In this document: positions 8,995 through 17,287 of the stretch, piece by piece | Layout: each line of letters opens with the position of its first letter | Position numbering within the stretch: position 1 is the stretch's first letter | From: Pseudomaricurvus sp050633365 | GTDB lineage: Bacteria; Pseudomonadota; Gammaproteobacteria; Pseudomonadales; Cellvibrionaceae | Assembly (NCBI GenBank): GCA_050633365.1 | Contig: JBOEGJ010000018.1 | Location: 81,438 to 145,437 of the forward strand | DNA: 64,000 nucleotides | Reading direction: 5' to 3' | The notes under the pieces: model-generated | Told to the model about the DNA's origin: nothing | Seen by the model: only the letters and a program-made list of their open reading frames with translations | Database searches by the model: none | Translations under genes and position numbers: made by a program

Positions 8995-10413
8995 CTAGGA
9001 ATTAAGCACTTTCTTAAAATGCTCATAGGGTTGAGAGTTAGGTTTCCAATTTCTAAGCAAACGCGCCTTATCTTTTGCAAACGCTTTTTGCCAACTGGAC
9101 TGTTTCTTATGCCAACAAATCGAATCAAGGTCGATTACGCACAACTGCTCATCCCATAATAAATTCGTGGCTTTAAAGTCGCCATGACTGATTTGGTGCT
9201 GGCTCATAATAGTGAGAAGCTGCTCGATATCTTGCGTCACTCGAGGCAATAGAGACTGACCACCCTGCTCGGAATTATTTCCGTCATCACTCTGTATCAG
9301 GTCCAACAAGTCCAACCCTTCGTTCGCTTCCACGAGCAGGTAACCGCGTCGTCGAAAAGGCCCCAAGCGCTCTTCTTTCAAAGCCAAAGGTTTAGGCGTA
9401 TGGATACCCAATACTCGAAGACGGATACCCGCCTGCCAACTGATCCAGGCCCGGGTCGGACGCCAAAATCGCTTTAGACCATGCCAAAATGACTTAATGT
9501 TGTAACGCTTAATGACGAGCTTGCGACCCGCCACCTCGATCAACCCGACGGTAGCACTGGCGCCGTCTTTCAAGATTGTCGAAGACGCCAAAGCCTGATC
9601 AAGATCTTTCAGTATCGGCGCCAACCAACCGCTCTCTTCACGCCAAACTGCGCAAAATTCACCCATGGACTGCTGCACCCGAAACAAGCTGCAATCTCTG
9701 ACCGACTTTTCGCTCAAGTCCGCAGCGCGCTTGGCCTGCCAACGTTGGGCGTGGGCGCATACTGTACCATAATCTAGCGAGCTTGCCGCGATCCGGTTAT
9801 AGCCCTCAACCAAGCTAGACCACCAGTGCTGATGTAATTGAGCCAAGAATAAGCCTAGGTTTTCACCCTTATTCTGAGCCCCTTCAGCCGCCGAGGTATC
9901 AGCGGCATCGATTATCCAGCATTGCTCTCGATAGAAGAGGATATTTCCCGGGTGGATGTCTTGATGAATAAGATCGCTATTGTGAAGTATTGCAAGCGTT
10001 TGCACCGCATCATACGCCGCCTTCGGGATCTCTTGACGATTAGATATTGCCGAAACGCTCAGCTGCGCCTTTACGGCTAAGGTTTCACAACCTTCAAAGT
10101 ACTCCGTGAATAGCCAAGCGCCTTTGCCACTGGTCGCTCCCACACCAATCAGCAATGGTGTCGGGATACCCTTTGACGCCAATCGCTCGATTGCTGCGGC
10201 TTCTTCTCGAGCCTTTTTCTCGGCCCTCGGCCCCACAAACAATTTCACTAAACGTGTGTTCTGCCCCATTCGGGCGCGAGCCACGTAACGCTTGGCGGGC
10301 AATACTCGCAACCACTGTTCAATAACAAGCTCGCCATCAGGCAGAGTAATCGAGAGCGGCAACTCAGGCTCCCGCCCAGCTTGCGCCAACAACTCTAAGG
10401 TTACAGCCTTCAC
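8995..10413 (-). CDS. Double kinase-fold protein of the LPS core locus
   Basis: This 472-residue protein contains two successive protein-kinase-like/APH-like domains. The first has a nucleotide-binding lysine in RLVKLFVG and a catalytic block LIHQDIHPGNILF with a following IIDAAD. The second has KLVIKRYN and then ISHGDFKATNLLW followed by VIDLDS. Both keep the HxDxxxxN and metal-binding Asp pattern, so both could be active. An uncharacterised protein of similar size sits at this place in the P. aeruginosa core locus. Phosphorylation of core heptose is the likely theme, but the acceptor is unknown. The start is GTG at 10413, overlapping the previous stop as GTGA, which implies translational coupling. 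Confidence 0.72.
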   Translation of the reverse strand: MKAVTLELLAQAGREPELPLSITLPDGELVIEQWLRVLPAKRYVARARMGQNTRLVKLFVGPRAEKKAREEAAAIERLASKGIPTPLLIGVGATSGKGAWLFTEYFEGCETLAVKAQLSVSAISNRQEIPKAAYDAVQTLAILHNSDLIHQDIHPGNILFYREQCWIIDAADTSAAEGAQNKGENLGLFLAQLHQHWWSSLVEGYNRIAASSLDYGTVCAHAQRWQAKRAADLSEKSVRDCSLFRVQQSMGEFCAVWREESGWLAPILKDLDQALASSTILKDGASATVGLIEVAGRKLVIKRYNIKSFWHGLKRFWRPTRAWISWQAGIRLRVLGIHTPKPLALKEERLGPFRRRGYLLVEANEGLDLLDLIQSDDGNNSEQGGQSLLPRVTQDIEQLLTIMSQHQISHGDFKATNLLWDEQLCVIDLDSICWHKKQSSWQKAFAKDKARLLRNWKPNSQPYEHFKKVLNS

Positions 10414-11183
10414 GATCTAGCGGCCTTGTTTGCTCGACGCCGCCCCATCAATGACTGAAATTGAGCTAACGGCTTAGATGGCTTCAAGTGCGTTAAGTAA
10501 CTTTCCAGAAAGCTCTGTTGCTCAGTATCACTCCAAGCATTACAGCGTCGTAACAAAGCTTCAACATCGGCCACTCGATCACGCCATTTGAGCAGTTGAT
10601 AACGCGTTTTTTCAAGATCGATAAAACGAACAGGATCGCTGCACTCGATATCCTGTAAGCGCAAGTACACATGCTTAGGGTAAAGACAATGATGTGTCAG
10701 GCGCGCATTGTGTAACCGCGCAATAGCAACACCGATGCTCGAACACCAGCGAGCGCGCTGATCGACGGAATATCCCTTCCAGTGCGGTAAAACCTCTGAC
10801 AGGGCTTGATAATCATCCAGCGCGGCGGTGAGCAAAATGGCTTGGGGGCCGTCCGACGATCGACGCTCTGCAAAAAAAACAGCATCGAGCGCCGCAATTC
10901 CCGCCTCAGCATAGGCACTGATGTTTCTGAGCTCTCTCGAAAAGGTAGGCTCACCCAACGGCCTCTGCCAGCTCAGCGACTGATGGTTGCATTGGCGCTT
11001 GAGGTAGAATGCGAGGGTTTTATCACCTAATTCGAGCTCCAATCGGCACACGCTACTCCAGCCTCCGCGCTCAGTATTCGGGATATCGACCGCCTCGAGT
11101 TTCAAATTCCACAGGGATTCAAAAGAATCCAGCTGGTGAGCCTTCAACAGCGTTTGATACTCAGGCGAGATGAAATCTTCCAC
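10410..11183 (-). CDS. LPS core kinase-like protein (InaA/WaaP family, WapQ-like)
   Basis: This 257-residue protein belongs to the WaaP/InaA sugar-kinase-like family. It carries LAFYLKRQCNHQS as the nucleotide-lysine strand and LTHHCLYPKHVYL in place of the catalytic loop, followed by VRFIDLEKTRY. The usual catalytic Asp of HxD reads as Cys here (HHCLYPKH), so activity is uncertain; the related InaA pattern is similar. By order it corresponds to P. aeruginosa wapQ. It starts with GTG at 11183, sharing one base with the preceding TAG stop (TAGTG), and overlaps the next start as GTGA. It must be translated as part of the waa operon. Confidence 0.75.
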   Translation of the reverse strand: MEDFISPEYQTLLKAHQLDSFESLWNLKLEAVDIPNTERGGWSSVCRLELELGDKTLAFYLKRQCNHQSLSWQRPLGEPTFSRELRNISAYAEAGIAALDAVFFAERRSSDGPQAILLTAALDDYQALSEVLPHWKGYSVDQRARWCSSIGVAIARLHNARLTHHCLYPKHVYLRLQDIECSDPVRFIDLEKTRYQLLKWRDRVADVEALLRRCNAWSDTEQQSFLESYLTHLKPSKPLAQFQSLMGRRRANKAARS

Positions 11184-11932
11184 TAATCACGCCCCTTGAA
11201 AAAACGCACCACTTTTTGCATATCTCGCTCATCTTTTGCGTCTAGCTGGGCGCCACCACGATAAAGTCGATAGAATTCTCGGCGCTGCTCAGAGGTCAGT
11301 GTTTTTTTCGCGATTTTGTCAAGACAGGCTATATCTTTGATTCTTCGGTATTCGAAGAAAGGGCCCCACCAAAAGGTACCCGAAGGGCAGTCAATCAAGT
11401 GAATTTTAGGATCGGATTGCTCACCAGAAACAAGAATGTTTCGCCATTTCCAATCATTGTGAGCGAACTTGTGCTCATGCATAACGGCCGATGCGCTAGC
11501 CACCTTCTGGGACACTTTATTAACCCAGTTATTGTCATCTAATAATGGCGATTGCTGACTCGCCAAGGAGGCTAAATCAACAGAGCCCACCACTTCTGCG
11601 GTAACGACAACCCCCCTCCGAGGAGATTTCCACCAAGGATCTTCACCGTAGGCCACGAGTGCCGCGACGGGCAAATTCCAACGATCAAAGCGCGCTAAAT
11701 TACTCCACTCACGTCGCGCCTTAGAGACACCCACGAATTCGGCAACTCCCTCACCGGCACGTCGGTAACGCTTGACATAATAACCCTGACCATCGAGTTC
11801 AACACGATCCACTGAACACAATGAACTCGTCGTAATCGACTCTCCCTTGAGAGACCAAACCGACTCGAGCGACGAGAACGCCTCTTTCGCTTCGGGCAGT
11901 GATTCATCAATACCGTTATACCAAACCGACAT
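11183..11932 (-). CDS. LPS core kinase-like protein (WapP-like)
   Basis: The start chosen is ATG at 11932 (249 aa), because it overlaps the waaP stop as ATGA; the frame stays open further upstream but inside waaP. The protein has YYVKRYRRAGE, a nucleotide-binding strand, and a catalytic block FAHNDWKWRNIL followed by IHLIDCPSG. That gives the HxDxxxxN pattern and a metal-binding Asp. It is a WaaP-family kinase-fold protein, and by order it corresponds to P. aeruginosa wapP, required for phosphate on the second core heptose. The exact acceptor here is inferred. It sits in a tight run of overlapping genes. Confidence 0.77.
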   Translation of the reverse strand: MSVWYNGIDESLPEAKEAFSSLESVWSLKGESITTSSLCSVDRVELDGQGYYVKRYRRAGEGVAEFVGVSKARREWSNLARFDRWNLPVAALVAYGEDPWWKSPRRGVVVTAEVVGSVDLASLASQQSPLLDDNNWVNKVSQKVASASAVMHEHKFAHNDWKWRNILVSGEQSDPKIHLIDCPSGTFWWGPFFEYRRIKDIACLDKIAKKTLTSEQRREFYRLYRGGAQLDAKDERDMQKVVRFFKGRD

Positions 11933-12732
11933 CAGCGCACAATTCCTTTGCGTAAGGCCTTGGCATATAAAGCCTGAGCTTTGGCCTCTACTTGAGACCA
12001 AAGACGCCGATCCTTTTCTAAGGCCTGACGCAACGGCAAGCCGGTATAGCCTCTAATAAAACGCAATTTATCTCTCTCTGTCAGCGGCACATCAAAAGCC
12101 GAATAATAAAGACTCGCCAGATCTTTTAAGCGCCAGCGATAGGGCAGTGCTTTGTGAATGAGAGCTCGATGTAAATCGATCAAGGCGAGATCGGGATCGA
12201 CATTGGGCTCATGATTTTTCAGCAAAAAATGACAAATGTAAAAGTCGCGATGATTGACACCCGCGTCATGCATCGCCCGTGTCATTTGACACACCTTGGT
12301 GAGCAAGGCTCGCTTTTCGACCGTCGTGGGTGGCTGCTGTCGCCATTCGATGGCGAGATCTTCGAGCGAAATCGACGGTTCAATGGCCTCGGTGATAATA
12401 AACGAGTGCTGCTTCGCAGGATTATTTCCTCGTTCGGCAAAGGCCGCAACGGTCATAGTGCCCACGCCCACACCGGTCAAAGCATCGACCGCGTTCTTTT
12501 CGTTGGCCGCTCCCAAAATGGGAAGACGAAATTGCAGCAGATTTTTAACGATTTCTTTCCAGCCCACCCCTCGATGCAGCTTTAAAAAATAGCCCTTACC
12601 AGCGACTTCAAAACGCAACGTACGACGCCCTTCTAGTTCGCGATAGACTTCACCAGTGATGAATTCAACTTCGTCGAATGGGTCTTTGCCCCGCCAAAGC
12701 GACTGAAAAGTTTCGTTCAAAAACGCCGTCAT
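11932..12732 (-). CDS. waaP: LPS core heptose(I) kinase WaaP (RfaP)
   Basis: The protein, 266 residues from ATG at 12732, matches WaaP from its first lines (QSLWRGKDPFDEV, EVYRELEGRRT). It transfers phosphate from ATP to O-4 of the first heptose of the inner core. The catalytic block NHRDFYICHFLL places Asp163 where E. coli WaaP has its essential Asp162, and FLKLHRG supplies the ATP lysine near residue 51. A further ATG six codons upstream is in frame, but 12732 overlaps the waaG stop as ATGA and fits the family start. Core phosphates cross-link LPS through divalent cations and support outer-membrane integrity. Confidence 0.93.
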   Translation of the reverse strand: MTAFLNETFQSLWRGKDPFDEVEFITGEVYRELEGRRTLRFEVAGKGYFLKLHRGVGWKEIVKNLLQFRLPILGAANEKNAVDALTGVGVGTMTVAAFAERGNNPAKQHSFIITEAIEPSISLEDLAIEWRQQPPTTVEKRALLTKVCQMTRAMHDAGVNHRDFYICHFLLKNHEPNVDPDLALIDLHRALIHKALPYRWRLKDLASLYYSAFDVPLTERDKLRFIRGYTGLPLRQALEKDRRLWSQVEAKAQALYAKALRKGIVR

Positions 12733-13868
12733 TGTTTGCTCGCCATACAATCGAGTATTTTTTCAGCTGCGACTTGAGGCATACTATAAACATCAACGCT
12801 GCGAGAAAAACCCTCACCTCGCTGACGCCACTCAGCTCTCATCGTATCCACATCGGCCAGCATCGCCGATAACGCTTCAGTAAGTGCATTCGAATCAAAT
12901 GGCGACGGTAATACCCGCCCCATATTAGCGTCAGTCACGTAATGTGCGTAACCACAAACATCGGTAACCAGCACCGGTAACCCCGCCACTAAGGCTTCTA
13001 CCAATACCGTCCCGGTGTTTTCATGTCTGGCAGGGTGGAGCAACAAATCTGCTCCCTGCATAAAACGTGGAATGTCGTCGCGACCTTCAAACACCTGAAA
13101 CTGTTTTTCAACACCCAATTGTTTGGCCTGCTTTAACAGTGAACGAGGATTATCTTGACCAATCACAAACAAGCGAGTCTTCTGGCGCTCACTCACGGGT
13201 AGTGCAGCTAATGCGTTAACGGCTCGGTCGACGCCTTTGGTTTTGAACCCAGAGCCGACCATGAGCAGCAATTTTTCATCGTCGGCTATATTGAACTCTC
13301 TGCGAAATTCACCGCGAATCTCGCTGGCATTACTCGGTGCTATTCGATCTTTCGATATACCGGGAGGCAATAAATGCAAGCGCTCGGATTGAGTGCCATA
13401 AAACCTTTGAAACATCGGAATTTGCAGCTTAGAAATCATCAACACCTGGGTGCAACTGGTCTCGCCAAATACCGCGCGTTCGTAGGATGAAAAATGTTTG
13501 TAACGGCCGCCTAAACGATAAAAATCTCCGTAGAGCTCCGTCACCCGAGATTCGTAACAACCATCCGCGGCGTAATACACATCGAGCCCCGGCATCTTAT
13601 TAAACCCCACCAACAAATCCACAGGATTTTGTTGCCGGTGTTCCGTGACCCATCGAGTAAACTGACGGTTCTTACTCTGACTGCTCCAGCCTTTTTTAGG
13701 AACCAAACACAACTCAATCCAATCGGGTAAATCACCCTGCCATTCAAAGGCGTAGACTCGTATTGCCGCTCCGGACAGGTGGCACTCTTGCGCGATACGT
13801 AACAGATCACGCTGCAAACCACCGAAGGGAAAATACTTATACAAACAAAATGCGATGCGCTTAGGCAT
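12729..13868 (-). CDS. waaG: LPS core glycosyltransferase WaaG (RfaG)
   Basis: This 379-residue GT-B, family GT4 enzyme adds the first hexose to inner-core heptose II at the cytoplasmic face. The N-terminus (AFCLYKYFPFGGLQRDLLRI) and the VYAFEWQGD strand are characteristic of WaaG. The nucleotide-sugar half holds LLMVGSGFKTKGVDRA and the E-x7-E-like block HENTGTVLVEALVAGLPVLV. Its position between waaC and waaP is the standard order. The gene begins 4 bp after the waaC stop and its own stop overlaps the waaP start. E. coli WaaG adds glucose, while Pseudomonas adds galactosamine at the equivalent step, so the donor sugar here is open. Confidence 0.93.
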   Translation of the reverse strand: MPKRIAFCLYKYFPFGGLQRDLLRIAQECHLSGAAIRVYAFEWQGDLPDWIELCLVPKKGWSSQSKNRQFTRWVTEHRQQNPVDLLVGFNKMPGLDVYYAADGCYESRVTELYGDFYRLGGRYKHFSSYERAVFGETSCTQVLMISKLQIPMFQRFYGTQSERLHLLPPGISKDRIAPSNASEIRGEFRREFNIADDEKLLLMVGSGFKTKGVDRAVNALAALPVSERQKTRLFVIGQDNPRSLLKQAKQLGVEKQFQVFEGRDDIPRFMQGADLLLHPARHENTGTVLVEALVAGLPVLVTDVCGYAHYVTDANMGRVLPSPFDSNALTEALSAMLADVDTMRAEWRQRGEGFSRSVDVYSMPQVAAEKILDCMASKQ

Positions 13869-13872
13869 GGAT

Positions 13873-14886
13873 TCAATCCGTCTCAGCGGGTGCCGAAATA
13901 GGCAGCATTGGGTGTAAAGCTGCCAGTAGAATATCTGGAGTCAGCGGCGAGAACACCTCGGGATCTGCCACCTGCGCAACCGGCTCACAATCGCCAGCGC
14001 ACAAGTGAATTTGATTTTCGCCATAGGCTCCCACAAGCGCCGGACTGGTGGGGCCATACACAGATACTGTCGGAATATTCAGCGCTGCACTGAGATGACC
14101 AAGGCCGGTATCAACCGCAACAACGGCAGTGGCCTGCCCCAATACACCCGCCAATCCATTGAGATTGAGTTTAGGCAGTACTTCAGCCCCGCGAATACCT
14201 TTGGCAATGCGATAGGCGCGATCTTTTTCGATATCATTACCCCACGGCATGCGCACTCGTATACCTTGAGCCGTCAGGCTTTTGGCCAACTCAACCCAGT
14301 ATGCCTCGGGGTAGTGTTTATCGTGACGAGTGGTGCCGTGTAAAAAAACCACGTTGGGCGATTCTGGGGTCACACTGCAAAAGCGGCTGCGGTCGACACC
14401 ATAACTGCCTTTGCTATCAGGCTTTTTGTAATCTAACGCCTGAGCAAACAGCTCGCGGGTGCGCTCGACGGCATGCAGCTGTTTCGACACGGCGTATTGA
14501 TGCTGATAAGCCCATGAGGCCAAACGCTCACGCACTGAGTGTTTATCAAAGCCCGCCGCTGGCGCTTTCACCAGTTTGGTCACCCAGGCACTCTTGAGCA
14601 GCCCTTGAGCATCGATCACCAAATCGTAGTGGTGCTTGCGAAGCTGTGTACGAAACTGTTTCCACTCAACTGAACCCATGGTTTGAAAAATATGTTTGCG
14701 CCAGCGGCGAATGGCCACAGGGATCACACGATCGACCGCAGGGTGCCACTTGGGAATTTCGGCAAACCCCTCTTCGACCACCCAATCGAACTGAATGTTA
14801 GGATGGGCCCGCTGTGCATCGGTAATCGCAGGCAGAGTGTGAATAACGTCTCCCATGGACGAGGTTTTAACAATCAACACTCTCAT
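13873..14886 (-). CDS. waaC: LPS heptosyltransferase I WaaC
   Basis: This 337-residue GT9 enzyme transfers the first L-glycero-D-manno-heptose to Kdo2-lipid A. The N-terminus MRVLIVKTSSMGDVIHTLPA is the standard WaaC start with the catalytic Asp in GDVIHTLP. Other family blocks are FDWVVEEGFAEIP, YDLVIDAQGLLKSA, VVFLHGTTRHDKHYPE and the donor-binding VAVDTGLGHLSAAL. The start ATG at 14886 overlaps the waaF stop as ATGA. Substrates are ADP-heptose and the Kdo-lipid A acceptor in the cytoplasm. Confidence 0.95.
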   Translation of the reverse strand: MRVLIVKTSSMGDVIHTLPAITDAQRAHPNIQFDWVVEEGFAEIPKWHPAVDRVIPVAIRRWRKHIFQTMGSVEWKQFRTQLRKHHYDLVIDAQGLLKSAWVTKLVKAPAAGFDKHSVRERLASWAYQHQYAVSKQLHAVERTRELFAQALDYKKPDSKGSYGVDRSRFCSVTPESPNVVFLHGTTRHDKHYPEAYWVELAKSLTAQGIRVRMPWGNDIEKDRAYRIAKGIRGAEVLPKLNLNGLAGVLGQATAVVAVDTGLGHLSAALNIPTVSVYGPTSPALVGAYGENQIHLCAGDCEPVAQVADPEVFSPLTPDILLAALHPMLPISAPAETD

Positions 14887-15917
14887 TGAGACAACACCTT
14901 TTCTAATGCCTGCATTACACGTTCGGGCTGGATATCAATCATACTCTGATGAAACCCCTGCTCATCATCACCTTTACGAATTTTCAAATAGCCATCAATC
15001 AAGCGAATCACTTCGGCCTTTTCACTTAAGGGCGGCGTAAAATCAGGGCTAGTCGGACCATAGAGCGCGACCAAAGGGGTATCGACCGCCGCCGCCACAT
15101 GCATCAAGCCCGAATCATTGGTGACGACCGCCTCGCAGGCAGCCAATAAATCAATCGCCTGAGGCAGGCTAGTTTTACCCGCCAATCCATAAAAGCAAGC
15201 GCGAGCGGTATCAGTGAGACGAGCGGCAATTGAATCGACCACTTCGGCGTCTTTGGCGGAACCAAAACAGGCCACACTCCAACCATCTTCAATGAGCTTT
15301 TGTGCCAGATCGGCGTAGTGATAATCCGGCCAGCGCTTGGCGGGACCAAATTCCGCCCCAGGGCAAAGGCCGATCAATTTTTTGTCAGGCAAAGCAAACG
15401 CGTTTAACGCTTCGGCCTGACTGCTTTCAACCACCGTTAATTTGGGGGGTAGAATCTCGGGCAACTGCTCGGCACTGGGCACACCTTCGGTAGCCAGTGC
15501 TAGATAGCGCTGCACCATCAACGGAAATGCCTTTTTATTGAGTTTGCGCGGATCATTAAGCAAAAAGTAACGCATCTCGCCCAGCCAGCCCGTACGCAGA
15601 TCAATGCCAGCGAAGAAAGGAATTAGAGCCGACTTGAGAGAATTGGGACAAACGATCGCCTGATCGTAGCCGCGCTCGGCCAAAACGGCCGCTAAACGTC
15701 GACGCACCCCCAGCTGCAAACTGCCGTGCCCCACCGGCATGGCAATGGAATTGGAGACTTCTGGCATGCGCTCGATCAGAGCTCGACACCAATCGGGCGC
15801 TAATACGTCGATCTCGCAGGCGGGGCGCTGTTTCTTCAGTTGGCGAATCAACGAATGGCTCATCAACATGTCACCCACCCAAGAAGGGCCGACAATTAGA
15901 ATCCTGCTGTTTGCCAT
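14883..15917 (-). CDS. waaF: LPS heptosyltransferase II WaaF
   Basis: This 344-residue GT9 enzyme adds the second inner-core heptose. Diagnostic blocks are ILIVGPSWVGDMLMSHSL at the N-terminus, LLNDPRKLNKKAFPLMVQRY in the middle, IGLCPGAEFGPAKRWPDYHY, and VVTNDSGLMHVAAAVDTPLVALYG at the donor site. It is the first gene of the minus-strand waa operon and is divergent from ilvE across 215 bp, where the operon promoter should lie. Confidence 0.96.
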   Translation of the reverse strand: MANSRILIVGPSWVGDMLMSHSLIRQLKKQRPACEIDVLAPDWCRALIERMPEVSNSIAMPVGHGSLQLGVRRRLAAVLAERGYDQAIVCPNSLKSALIPFFAGIDLRTGWLGEMRYFLLNDPRKLNKKAFPLMVQRYLALATEGVPSAEQLPEILPPKLTVVESSQAEALNAFALPDKKLIGLCPGAEFGPAKRWPDYHYADLAQKLIEDGWSVACFGSAKDAEVVDSIAARLTDTARACFYGLAGKTSLPQAIDLLAACEAVVTNDSGLMHVAAAVDTPLVALYGPTSPDFTPPLSEKAEVIRLIDGYLKIRKGDDEQGFHQSMIDIQPERVMQALEKVLSQ

Positions 15918-16132
15918 GCGTTATTTACTCGTTCACTGCGGGCGAAATAAAACTCGGCATGATACCGCAGTTAACGCCAAACGCCAGTAAAAGAGGTGCA
16001 AACTGCGCCAAACTAACGGGCTTCAGTATTCCCTTTTTAGCACAGGCTAATTACAATCGCTGTCCGGCGCTGAGCAAGATCTATCAGCCGCACACTTTTA
16101 TTCACTGTGACACCCTATTTTGAGGTTCCCCT
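15918..16132. promoter_or_regulatory. Divergent waaF/ilvE intergenic region
   Basis: This 215-bp stretch separates the start of the waa operon (minus) from ilvE (plus) and must hold both promoters. The ilvE ribosome-binding site (TGAGG, about 10 bases before ATG) is clear at its right end. I could not pick confident -35/-10 pairs or an operator. Confidence 0.5.
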
Positions 16133-17143
16133 ATGACTGCCTTCGGTAGCGTTTTTATGCCAGAAATGGTTTTAACCGAATTTAATGGAGAGAAGTGGAG
16201 CGAGCCTCAATTAGTCCCCAGCGATAGCATTAGCATGCACCCTGGCGCCCATGTACTGCACTACGCCAGCACTTGCTTTGAAGGCTTGAAGGCCTTTCGT
16301 CATGGTGATGGCAGTGTCAAAATTTTCCGGATGGACTGCAACATTGCCCGCTTTGCACAAAGCAGCGAGCTGCTCGCCCTGCCGCCCATCGACGGCGATC
16401 AGACCCGCGACATGATCGTCACCGCCGTGGCTCGCTTCGCTAAAGAAGTCCCTGAAGTACCGGGATCACTTTACATCCGCCCGACACTGATCGGCACCGA
16501 ACCAGCCATTGGCAAGGCCGCAGGCCCCTCAACCAGCGCTTATCAATACATACTGGTATCACCTGTGGGCGATTACTTTGCCGGTGGCAGTGATTCCACC
16601 TTGCGCCTATTGCTCGAAGAAGACGGTATGCGCTGCGCACCCCATATGGGCCGCATCAAAAGTGGCGGCAACTACGCCAGCGCACTGCGTCCAACCCTCG
16701 ACGCCAAACGCGATCTCAACGTCGACCAAATCCTGTTTTGCCCCAACGGCGACGTACAGGAAACCGGCGCGGCCAATTTCTTACTGATCGACGGCGATAC
16801 CATTATCACCAAAGCCTTGGATGACAGCTTTTTGCATGGGGTGACACGCAACTCCATCCTCACCATCGCTCGTGATTTGGGCATGACGGTTGAAGAGCGC
16901 GACTTAAGCGTTGACGAATTGCTTGAACGCAGCCGCAAACCCGATTGCGAAGCGGCGCTGTCTGGCACCGCCGCAGTACTCACTCCGGTTGGAACCCTGC
17001 TGCACAAAGGCCAAGAATACCCTGTTGGTAACGGCAAAGCGGGAGCCACCACGGCTAAGTTGCGCCAAGCGCTGAACGACATCCAGTGGGGCCTGGCCGA
17101 AGATAAACACGGCTGGCTCACCAGCGTAGACGCTCAAGACTGA
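16133..17143 (+). CDS. ilvE: Branched-chain amino acid aminotransferase (type II, class IV PLP)
   Basis: This 336-residue fold-type IV PLP aminotransferase interconverts leucine, isoleucine and valine with their 2-oxo acids, using 2-oxoglutarate/glutamate. The PLP lysine is in GRIKSGGNYASAL. HPGAHVLHYASTCFEGLKAFR and GDVQETGAANFLLI are family blocks. The length and N-terminus fit the longer type II IlvE rather than the 307-residue type I form. ATG at 16133 follows TTTTGAGG. It is a single-gene unit closed by a strong terminator. Its position against the waa operon and glnE matches Pseudomonas. Confidence 0.94.
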   Translation: MTAFGSVFMPEMVLTEFNGEKWSEPQLVPSDSISMHPGAHVLHYASTCFEGLKAFRHGDGSVKIFRMDCNIARFAQSSELLALPPIDGDQTRDMIVTAVARFAKEVPEVPGSLYIRPTLIGTEPAIGKAAGPSTSAYQYILVSPVGDYFAGGSDSTLRLLLEEDGMRCAPHMGRIKSGGNYASALRPTLDAKRDLNVDQILFCPNGDVQETGAANFLLIDGDTIITKALDDSFLHGVTRNSILTIARDLGMTVEERDLSVDELLERSRKPDCEAALSGTAAVLTPVGTLLHKGQEYPVGNGKAGATTAKLRQALNDIQWGLAEDKHGWLTSVDAQD

Positions 17144-17164
17144 GCGATACCAATCGCTATTGCT

Positions 17165-17202
17165 AAAACGGCCTGACGGGTAATCCGGCAGGCCGTTTTT
17201 TT
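17165..17202 (+). terminator. Rho-independent terminator of ilvE
   Basis: An 11-bp perfect stem (AAAACGGCCTG pairing with CAGGCCGTTTT), extended by an inner CGG/CCG pairing, is followed by a run of seven T. It lies 22 bp after the ilvE stop. The A-run on the left arm may also make it work for glnE on the minus strand. Confidence 0.92.
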
Positions 17203-17287
17203 GTCTTCTTTAAATGCTCTTTAATGGTTTTTAGTGGCCTAGCGATCATTTGGAACTTATCCACAGCCCTCGCACTACAGCGACCAA

